Below are positions 57,395 to 64,000 of a stretch of 64,000 nt of DNA, one piece after another (position 1 is the stretch's first letter; every line of letters starts with the position of its first letter). The DNA lies in assembly GCF_042219825.1 (NCBI RefSeq), contig NZ_JBHJHQ010000006.1:1-64000 (forward strand). Direction: 5' to 3'. The notes beneath the pieces were generated by a model. The model was not told the origin of the DNA. It saw only the letters and a list, made by a program, of their open reading frames with translations, and made no database searches. The stretch comes from JBHJHP01 sp042219825 (GTDB lineage Bacteria; Bacteroidota; Bacteroidia; Bacteroidales; UBA5342). A program made the position numbers and the translations under genes.

Positions 57395-60007
57395 CTATAA
57401 CCTGATAAACTTTGAGATCGTTTTGTCTCCTTTTTTATTCACTAATTGAATGAAATATAAGCCTTGACTCAGATCTGAAACATTTATCCCTGCTTGGTTA
57501 TTCGTAATTTGGTCTTTCATACAGATTTTCCCCTTTAAATCTGTGATAACATACCTATCATAAGCTTTCCCACCAATGAAGAGTCTTTCAGTTACAGGAT
57601 TTGGATACAGATTAACCTTAGGAAAAACCGCATCAGGACCTTTAATCGCAGTAGAGTTTTGTTCCGGTAGGAAGAGCTGTGAAGCAGGAATAACTTCCCT
57701 GACCTGTTGTGTCTTGCTTTCCCATTCCAGTTTAATATTCGCGCCGCCAACTTCTTCAAAATACTCCAATTTAATACTATACTTTTTGCCTGCTTCAAGT
57801 GCTATATTTCCAGAATACGTAATGTCCCAGTCGCTGATCCATTTGTCGATGATCAGTTGGTCGTTGATCCATAATCTTCTACCATTGTCGGACGTGATAT
57901 AAAAGGTATAGGCATCGGTGAAACGGGGTTCAATTTGTCCTGTCCAGCGGATAGAGTAATAATCTTTAGAAATTCCTGGTACGGGGGATAGAGTGCCCCA
58001 GTCGAAGTTTATCACAGAATCTATCTGTTCGAGGGTTGGAGTGTTAAAAGTCATTCCGTTATAATAGCTTCCCAGAAGTCCGTTTGCTGAACCTGTTTCT
58101 TCTGCCTCTGTGAATGTAAAGTAATTTATGTTCAGCATTGTACCCGAACCGGAATAGACAAGATAAATATTTTGCAGGCCCTTTATATTGGTCACCTCAC
58201 AGCTTACCGCGGTATATGTGTCATAACTTCCTGTCGACGGAATATTAAATGTTCCCAATAAGGGACCGGTTTCGCTTTCAGAATGGATTTCAATGGACCC
58301 GCCGGTAAGTTCACAGGATGCTCTTATTTCTGCTGTGGCTGAACCGGTAAGGCCGAAATCAACGTTATAATAAGCCATATAACCTCCGTTCTTAATCCGT
58401 ACCATATCAGTTCCTTCAGAGCAGGCAGCCGTTATAATTCCGCTGAGATAAGTAAAATTTTCTGCTTCAATAATCTGGTATGCATCTTTTACAATGTTCT
58501 CTTCCATCGGGCAATTGACCAATAGGGAGACAGCTGTAGAGGCACTGAATGCGGTAGGCTGAACATTTTCCGGAGTTTTAGTTCCCCACAATGTCTGGAT
58601 CAATCCCTGCGAATTACGATTATTGTATGCCATTTTTGCATTGAGCTGTAACCACGGGATATAGTCTGAACGATTGCAATCATTGACATATCTTCTGGCA
58701 TAACGTTGATAAATGCCTTTAAATCCTTCCAGGTCACGACCATCTTCAGAATTGATCACTCTTGAGTTAAACATTGTATTTTTTGTATAATCCGCAATAT
58801 AGTGGGCTCCTAAAAGGTATTGCGGATCTTTTGTGTGATTGTAAAGCATTATGGCAGCACCCAGATAGGTTCCCTGATTGTAGGTGGAACTCCAGTAGTT
58901 TGTCTCATACTGATTATTATCTGTATTCAGATAATATGCATCGTTTACTTTTCCGCTATTCGGATCAAACAAGTAAAGCTTTGACCATTCATAAATTTCC
59001 TTTGCCTTATCAATATAGGTATTATCACCTGTTGCTTCCGCAAGGTAACAGCAGGCCACCATGGCCGGACCGTTAATGCAGGCATTTTTTGACATAACAC
59101 CTTGTTTCCAGATTAGTCCGCCACCAAAGTCATTAGTGGCAGCACGAGCGTACATATTGTCAAAATTTGTTTTAGCTATGGTAAGGTATTTGGTACTTCC
59201 GGTGTAAAGGTAAGCCCTTGTACATGCCAGAACCATCCAGGTAATGTCGTCATTATATTCATTCCACATCCAGTCCTGTCCTTCGCGGGCAATAAACTGA
59301 TTATACATTGCATTAAATAAAGTTATGTATTTTACGTCACCGCTTACTTCGAAAGCATCATCAACAATTTCCATGATCTCTGCCACAGCCCAGAATCCTT
59401 CTCCTTTAACCACTTCGTTGCCATTTCTTGTATCATAATATGCTTTTATCCAGTCAGAAAAAACATTGTCCATGACTTCTGGTGATGGTGCTGATGGTGT
59501 TGGATCCTGTGGTTCGAAAAACCATTTTTGCGTTTCTGAGTCAGACGTCTGGAATACTTTTACATGTGTTCCTTCTGTAGAAAGCCCATCTTCCAGATCC
59601 AGTAAATAATCAGTATTTGCCACTGTTTTTATATAGGTTGATCCATCACCGGCATCCGTCATTGTCCATTTTACTAATTTATCGCCGGTGTTCTGATACT
59701 GATCAATTATACCACCGGTTATATGCAGTACTTTTTGACTTGCCAAATTCGTAAACGTAAAAACCTGATCTCCAATGTCAGTGGCAATCCATTTTTGGGC
59801 GTCAGAACCTGTGTCAGTCCAGATTACAATCCGGGCATTATTTTCCAGGGAAGAATTCTCCACAGAAAGGACTTTATTGCTGGCTTTTGACCGGATGATA
59901 TAGGTTGAACCTGATACAATATCAAAAGTTTTGGCTGAACCCTGAAAAACAGAAAAAATTAACGCTGCCAGAATAATAGTAATGTGCTTAGATAAATGCA
60001 TGTTCAT
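57395..60007 (-). CDS. Secreted GH76-like mannanase with ricin-B, CBM6-like, PA14 and T9SS domains
   Basis: 870 residues from the ATG at 60005-60007, which follows an AAAGGA stretch; an ATG nine codons upstream is an alternative. Signal peptide about 1-25 (VFQGSAK). A ricin-B lectin domain (about 27-165), a GH76-like alpha/alpha-barrel (about 180-500; EGFWAVAEIMEIVDDAFE and catalytic-type DD at 253-254 in YNDDITWM), a CBM6-like part (about 515-640), PA14 (about 645-775) and a T9SS sorting domain (about 795-870). GH76 enzymes cut alpha-1,6-mannan. Next to another secreted glycosidase. Confidence 0.88.
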   Translation of the reverse strand: MNMHLSKHITIILAALIFSVFQGSAKTFDIVSGSTYIIRSKASNKVLSVENSSLENNARIVIWTDTGSDAQKWIATDIGDQVFTFTNLASQKVLHITGGIIDQYQNTGDKLVKWTMTDAGDGSTYIKTVANTDYLLDLEDGLSTEGTHVKVFQTSDSETQKWFFEPQDPTPSAPSPEVMDNVFSDWIKAYYDTRNGNEVVKGEGFWAVAEIMEIVDDAFEVSGDVKYITLFNAMYNQFIAREGQDWMWNEYNDDITWMVLACTRAYLYTGSTKYLTIAKTNFDNMYARAATNDFGGGLIWKQGVMSKNACINGPAMVACCYLAEATGDNTYIDKAKEIYEWSKLYLFDPNSGKVNDAYYLNTDNNQYETNYWSSTYNQGTYLGAAIMLYNHTKDPQYLLGAHYIADYTKNTMFNSRVINSEDGRDLEGFKGIYQRYARRYVNDCNRSDYIPWLQLNAKMAYNNRNSQGLIQTLWGTKTPENVQPTAFSASTAVSLLVNCPMEENIVKDAYQIIEAENFTYLSGIITAACSEGTDMVRIKNGGYMAYYNVDFGLTGSATAEIRASCELTGGSIEIHSESETGPLLGTFNIPSTGSYDTYTAVSCEVTNIKGLQNIYLVYSGSGTMLNINYFTFTEAEETGSANGLLGSYYNGMTFNTPTLEQIDSVINFDWGTLSPVPGISKDYYSIRWTGQIEPRFTDAYTFYITSDNGRRLWINDQLIIDKWISDWDITYSGNIALEAGKKYSIKLEYFEEVGGANIKLEWESKTQQVREVIPASQLFLPEQNSTAIKGPDAVFPKVNLYPNPVTERLFIGGKAYDRYVITDLKGKICMKDQITNNQAGINVSDLSQGLYFIQLVNKKGDKTISKFIRL

Positions 60008-60138
60008 ATATGTTGAGGTCCTTTTTTTATGCATAATAATTGTCTTGCAATCTTGATTACTTCCCTATAATTACAATTAAAAAGAATGATTTGCTCATTA
60101 TATAACCGGTATTAAGCTATGATTATGAGTTGTTGGCA

Positions 60139-62100
60139 TCATTTTATAAAGAATTTTGTCGTCATGCTTTGATCATCATTCGTAACTTTTAGTAAATATA
60201 TTCCCCGGCTTGTTGAAGGAGGCAAATTGATCTGAATTTTATCATAAACACACCCCTTGTTTTGATAAACAGTCTTGCCTGCAAGATCGAGAATGGTAAT
60301 GTTTTTTGCTGTTCGGTCTGGAAAGCTTAAATGGAAAGATCCGTTAGAAGGATTTGGGAATACATTAAAAACAGCGTATGTACTGATTTTGTCTGAAGCA
60401 GAAGTCCCCAGCTCACTGTAAAGCTGACTTTGCGGTACGAGTCGTTTGGGATTTGAAGCGCTTGACCAGTAGAGATTAATATTTGCATCTCCTGTGGCGG
60501 AGAAAAAATCTACTTCAATTGGCACTTTTTCTCCAGCTGTTAGTTTTACAGTATTGGAATATTCAAATCCCCAGTCTTCCAGCCATTTATTCACGAGTGT
60601 AGTATTGCCTATTTTTAACCTTCGGCCATTATCTGAAGTAATGTAAAATGTGTATGTTTCGCTGAAAAGCGGTTGTACATAACCGCGCCATCTTACTGAG
60701 AAATTATCGTTTGGAACACCATTCCCCGGAGAACCGGCTCCCCAGTCAAAATTTATTTCCGGATCAATGCGTTTAAATACGTAACTGTTAAAGTCCGTTC
60801 CGGAGTAATAATATGCTTTTAGACCATCTCCGTTTCCCCACTGCATATCTGGGTCACGTACGCTAAAACTCTGTAAAGTCTCCGGGGCAGCATTTAGAGT
60901 ATCGTTACCCAACTGGTACGCGGCAATTACTACTTTTCCGGGTTTCCCGGTAAGTGATACGGTATTCCCACTTACGCTTGCAGGACCGTCCTTAATAAGA
61001 TAAAAAACAGGTAATTCTGAACTGCTTTCCGCATGTATTGTAAAATCTTCGTCCGTTACGTTTTTTGTATTTATCGCGGCAAAAGTTATGGTCTGATGCT
61101 TCCTGTTATCGGATGAAGGAATTGGAATTCTGGTATCGACAGATAAGGGTTCTCCAAATACCGGATTATCATTTTCATCCCAGGTGAATTGCTGAAGATG
61201 GGGTTTGCGTCCATCCCAGCCATTATCAGGAACTGTTTTGGCATGAAACAAAATCCAGTCTTCCCTGCCATCGGGTGATTTTGTGAACGAACAATGCCCT
61301 GTGGAATAAATCCGGTTTTTATCTGATTTCTGAAATAAAGGTGTTGGTGATTTTATCCAGGATGCTGCATCAAGCAGGTTGCCTGTATCATTTGAAAACA
61401 TCCCTAAAGAATACCACTGAGTCCAGCTGGCACTGGCAGAATAGATAATAATTACCTTGTCTCCCCGATATAAAATTGCAGGTCCTTCATTACAATACTG
61501 ATCATGTGTTTCCCAGTCATAAAAAGGATCACGCGAAATCCGTATTGTTGGTGACCCTAGTTGTATGGGAGACAGCATGGGGGCAATTGATATGTGGTAA
61601 GTCGTTCCGTTTTCATGACGCATCCAGACAAAATACAATTCACCATCCTTTTGTATGACCGTGCCATCAATACCGTGTGCCAGATAACCTTTAAAGACAA
61701 AAGGATCCTGTGGATTCTGAGTTGTTCCCTCCAGCACAATAATCTGGTGTTCACATGTATTCGTTTCTTCCGAACATGGTTTTCCGCAGGTATAGATATA
61801 CCATTTGCCATTAATATAATGTAGCTCAGGAGCCCAAATGGTGTGGGCAACCTCTGGTGTATTAGCTGCATTCCATACTTCGAATCCTTTAGCTTTTCCG
61901 ATTTCCTGTAATTGATTAGATTTTCTGATGGTGACGCCATTGCCATAAGTTGCGCAATAATAATAATTTCCATCTTTTTGGATAACATAAGGATCCGGAT
62001 TATCAAATGTAGAAATAGGGTTGGTGAAGTAACCCTGTGCCAACATTGAAAAACTGTAAAAAATTAAAACCACAACTATTGATAATATGCCTTGCTTCAT
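60139..62100 (-). CDS. Secreted GH43-like glycosidase with PA14 and T9SS domains
   Basis: 653 residues, signal peptide about 1-22 (SMLAQG). A five-blade GH43 propeller (about 25-330) has the catalytic set Asp36 (DNPDPYV), Asp145 (HGIDGTV) and Glu205 (NEGPAIL), as in arabinan or xylan-active members. Then a small beta domain (about 340-420), PA14 (about 435-560) and a T9SS sorting domain (about 575-653: FNVFPNPSNGSFHLSF). PA14 closely resembles that of the GH76 neighbour (SDNGRRL motif), suggesting module sharing. The enzyme would remove arabinose or xylose side groups outside the cell. Confidence 0.88.
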   Translation of the reverse strand: MKQGILSIVVVLIFYSFSMLAQGYFTNPISTFDNPDPYVIQKDGNYYYCATYGNGVTIRKSNQLQEIGKAKGFEVWNAANTPEVAHTIWAPELHYINGKWYIYTCGKPCSEETNTCEHQIIVLEGTTQNPQDPFVFKGYLAHGIDGTVIQKDGELYFVWMRHENGTTYHISIAPMLSPIQLGSPTIRISRDPFYDWETHDQYCNEGPAILYRGDKVIIIYSASASWTQWYSLGMFSNDTGNLLDAASWIKSPTPLFQKSDKNRIYSTGHCSFTKSPDGREDWILFHAKTVPDNGWDGRKPHLQQFTWDENDNPVFGEPLSVDTRIPIPSSDNRKHQTITFAAINTKNVTDEDFTIHAESSSELPVFYLIKDGPASVSGNTVSLTGKPGKVVIAAYQLGNDTLNAAPETLQSFSVRDPDMQWGNGDGLKAYYYSGTDFNSYVFKRIDPEINFDWGAGSPGNGVPNDNFSVRWRGYVQPLFSETYTFYITSDNGRRLKIGNTTLVNKWLEDWGFEYSNTVKLTAGEKVPIEVDFFSATGDANINLYWSSASNPKRLVPQSQLYSELGTSASDKISTYAVFNVFPNPSNGSFHLSFPDRTAKNITILDLAGKTVYQNKGCVYDKIQINLPPSTSRGIYLLKVTNDDQSMTTKFFIK

Positions 62101-62549
62101 ATACTTCTCTTTTGAGCCTCTTGTTTCACTTTTATGAAATCTTTGCGTTGTTATGATTATACAATCTTATTTTGATAATTGCTCACTTATTATCCAATTT
62201 AAAATTGTAAAAAAGAGACCATAAATCAGAAGATAATGGAATTAATTAATGAGTATACAAATAATTTAAGGTGTATTATTCCCTGAACCAGGTTCAAAAA
62301 ATACAGCGTATTATTAAATGGGTTTATAAAAAACATGATAATTGATGTCCTTAGCAGGCATGATTAATCTTCGATTTGTTAAAAGACGCAAATGATATAG
62401 TGTCAGAAAGTATAAATAAAGTTTAAAATTCAGTATAGTACCAATCGAAGGATATTTACTATCAAAAAGTTGATAACAACATGATAAATAACCATTGCTG
62501 TTTTTTATTTTTTTGTATTTTTGAGCCTTCATCTAACAATTTTTAACGT
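62101..62549. other. AT-rich intergenic region before the sigma/FecR pair
   Basis: 449 bp between divergent genes. The plus-strand promoter at 62495-62523 serves the sigma gene. No convincing ORF or RNA gene was found; a 72-codon minus-strand frame here has no family or signal. No two-box promoter for the GH43 gene was seen. Confidence 0.55.
62495..62523 (+). promoter_or_regulatory. Promoter of the ECF sigma gene at the right edge
   Basis: TTG (62495-62497), an 18-nt spacer and TATTTTTG (62516-62523), about 20 nt before the TTG start at 62550. Confidence 0.5.
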
Positions 62550-63149
62550 TTGACAACTAAGGGGACTGGAAATATTGAGCAGGAGTTAATACGCAGATTA
62601 AAAAGAGGGGATGAATATGCTTACAGGCAGATCTATGATGCATTTTCTGAAAATTTATTCCATTTCGCTTTTTCTTATCTTAAAAATACGTTTGAATCAG
62701 AAGAAATTGTTCAGGATGTATTTATGAGGATTTGGGAAATGCGGGAAGAAATTGATGAAGAGAAATCATTCAAGAGTTTTCTTTATCGTATGACAGTTAA
62801 TAAGGTATTGAACCATATTAAGCATCAGGTTGTAAAACAAAAATATGAATGTTATCTGCAAAATGTAAACCAGTCATTTAATGATAATCCTGAAGCAGAC
62901 CTTCATTTTAAGGAACTTAATACTAAAATTAAGACATTATTAGTTAAGTTGCCGGGGCAGCAACAAAATATATTTAAAATGAGTAGGGTTGACGGGAATT
63001 CAAATTCTCAAATTGCTGAAGAGCTTGGACTCTCTATCAGAACCGTGGAGAATCAGATTTATCGTGCAACAAAATTTTTAAAGGAAAACCTTAAAGATGA
63101 GTATCTTATAGTTGGATTATTGATACTTCTGTTGGGAGGAGTAATGTAA
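62550..63149 (+). CDS. ECF sigma factor of the Bacteroidetes sigma/FecR type
   Basis: 199 residues starting at a TTG. Region 2 contains ESEEIVQDVFMRIWEMREEI and FKSFLYRMTVNKVLNHIKHQ. Region 4 contains LPGQQQNIFKMSRVDGNSNS, then SIRTVENQIYRA. The C-terminal 15 residues are hydrophobic (LIVGLLILLLGGVM), which is unusual but seen in this subgroup. A FecR-type anti-sigma gene follows after 83 bp. In Bacteroidota such pairs control polysaccharide-utilisation or receptor genes, which probably lie beyond the window. Confidence 0.93.
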   Translation: MTTKGTGNIEQELIRRLKRGDEYAYRQIYDAFSENLFHFAFSYLKNTFESEEIVQDVFMRIWEMREEIDEEKSFKSFLYRMTVNKVLNHIKHQVVKQKYECYLQNVNQSFNDNPEADLHFKELNTKIKTLLVKLPGQQQNIFKMSRVDGNSNSQIAEELGLSIRTVENQIYRATKFLKENLKDEYLIVGLLILLLGGVM

Positions 63150-63232
63150 ATAAAAGTGAATGTTTGTTAATAATATGTTTAATAGCAGAAACAAGTGAGT
63201 AGAGCCTGAGCATATATTGTATTAACAGTGAA

Positions 63233-64000
63233 ATGAAGAATAAAAAGGACAATATTAGATTTAAGGAATTGCTGGACAAATTAAATTCCGGGGACACTTT
63301 ATTGGAGGAGCTTTATGAGCTTGAAACAATAATTGAAGGAAAGGACACATCTGATGAACTTAGTAGTCAGATGCTTGATGAGCTTGAAAATGAGAAGTAT
63401 AAAAGAACTGAAGCATTTGATAAGGATAAACTCTTTAACAGGATATCAGATGAACTCAGTTTTGCTAGCAGCAGGATTGAAAAAAGAAATGAAGACAAAA
63501 AAGTAATCTGGCCTAAATTTATGGCCTTCTCCAGAATTGCTGCGGTTGTTTTTGTATCTTTCATTCTGGGTGGATTAACCTATTATTTCATAAATAACCA
63601 AAGGGTATTCCAGGCAGGAAATAGTAATTGTACTGAGGTTGCAGCTCCTATGGGATCCATTTCAGAAATTATTCTACCTGATGGATCTCACGTGTGGCTT
63701 AATGCAGGAAGTAATCTAAGGTATTCAGGAACTTTTAACGAAAAGAACAGGAATGTTATTCTGGAAGGTGAGGGATATTTTCAGGTTGCCAAAAACAAAA
63801 AGTTGCCATTTATTGTAAATGCCGATGGATTTCTTGTTGAAGCGGTTGGGACCCAGTTCAATGTAAAGGCTTATGAGGATGAAGATGCCATTGAAACTAT
63901 TTTGGTTGAGGGGAAGGTCAAGCTTGATCATAAAAGTGAAAAATTTGCTGAGGATGTGTATTTGAATCCGAATTATAAGGCGATTTTTTACAAAAATCCT
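63233..64000 (+). CDS. FecR-family anti-sigma factor (5' part, cut by the window end)
   Basis: The frame is open from the ATG at 63233-63235 to the window end (256 codons so far). A cytoplasmic N-terminal part (about 1-95, anti-sigma region), one membrane segment (about 102-121, AAVVFVSFILGGLTYYFI) and the start of the FecR periplasmic domain (PMGSISEIILPDGSHVWLNA, then EGEGYFQVAKNKKLPFIVNA and VGTQFNVKAY). These are typical of the FecR family that senses a TonB-dependent receptor. The C-terminal STN-interacting part is missing because of the window edge. Confidence 0.92.
   Translation, partial: MKNKKDNIRFKELLDKLNSGDTLLEELYELETIIEGKDTSDELSSQMLDELENEKYKRTEAFDKDKLFNRISDELSFASSRIEKRNEDKKVIWPKFMAFSRIAAVVFVSFILGGLTYYFINNQRVFQAGNSNCTEVAAPMGSISEIILPDGSHVWLNAGSNLRYSGTFNEKNRNVILEGEGYFQVAKNKKLPFIVNADGFLVEAVGTQFNVKAYEDEDAIETILVEGKVKLDHKSEKFAEDVYLNPNYKAIFYKNP

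Noticed and set aside
62314..62532. 72-codon minus-strand frame
   Set aside because: Lies over the sigma promoter, low-complexity composition, no family or ribosome binding site.
1..64000. tRNA, rRNA, CRISPR arrays, insertion sequences
   Set aside because: Looked for in the gaps; no cloverleaf-like arrangement, repeat-spacer pattern, transposase gene or terminal inverted repeats were recognised by eye.

Overview
The window is an AT-rich chromosomal segment of a Bacteroidota bacterium. The evidence is the recurring sigma-ABfr type promoter (TTG, about 18-24 nt, TAnnTTTG), a SusC-like TonB-dependent receptor, Por/type IX secretion (T9SS) C-terminal sorting domains, LytS/LytTR regulation, ECF sigma/FecR pairs and the gene order hpt-adk-obg. 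The mix of genes suggests a free-living Bacteroidales/Marinilabiliales-like organism, but that rank is inference. No rRNA, tRNA, CRISPR array, prophage or insertion sequence was recognised.

Layout. 1-608: no convincing gene; terminators, a palindrome and a possible gene remnant. 609-7313: an ECF sigma factor, an NfeD-type membrane protease, a lipoprotein-LytS-LytTR signalling operon, pdxJ and an esterase. 7408-9762: an ammonium module (outer-membrane protein, P-II, Amt). 10319-20999: two TonB proteins, hflX, a NUDIX hydrolase, an acyltransferase, hpt-adk-obg, an ECF sigma/anti-sigma/Spy-like stress operon, envelope proteins and a HAD phosphatase. 21030-35929: mostly housekeeping and metabolic genes (aminotransferase, LolC/E-type permease, NUDIX, two POT peptide transporters, DHODH-like enzyme, aldehyde dehydrogenase, flavodoxin, PPDK regulatory protein, TerB-DnaJ protein). 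36013-43009: a secreted papain-like protease, coaD, a deacetylase/FemAB-like pair and a thioredoxin lipoprotein.

The most unusual region is 43037-52169, all on the minus strand. A SusC-like receptor without a SusD partner and without the usual N-terminal carboxypeptidase-like domain is followed by five tandem paralogous genes for small exported membrane proteins. Each has a signal peptide, an acidic Phe/Tyr motif and a Cys-containing hydrophobic hairpin (GIPSFLWGC...GC). Four of the five have their own promoter. Immediately downstream is an overlapping five-gene operon: a LolA-like protein, a YidD-domain protein that carries a signal peptide, two TPR plus membrane-hairpin proteins, and a secreted helical-repeat protein. 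I do not recognise the five-paralog family; it is the best candidate here for an undescribed system.

52406-64000: fabG, a SNF2 helicase, a T9SS cargo protein, two secreted glycoside hydrolases (GH76-like and GH43-like, sharing a PA14 module) and an ECF sigma factor with a FecR anti-sigma gene cut by the window edge. The last two probably start a polysaccharide-utilisation locus that continues outside. Many genes start at TTG or GTG or have no clear Shine-Dalgarno sequence, so several starts were set from promoter position, signal peptides and family N-termini.
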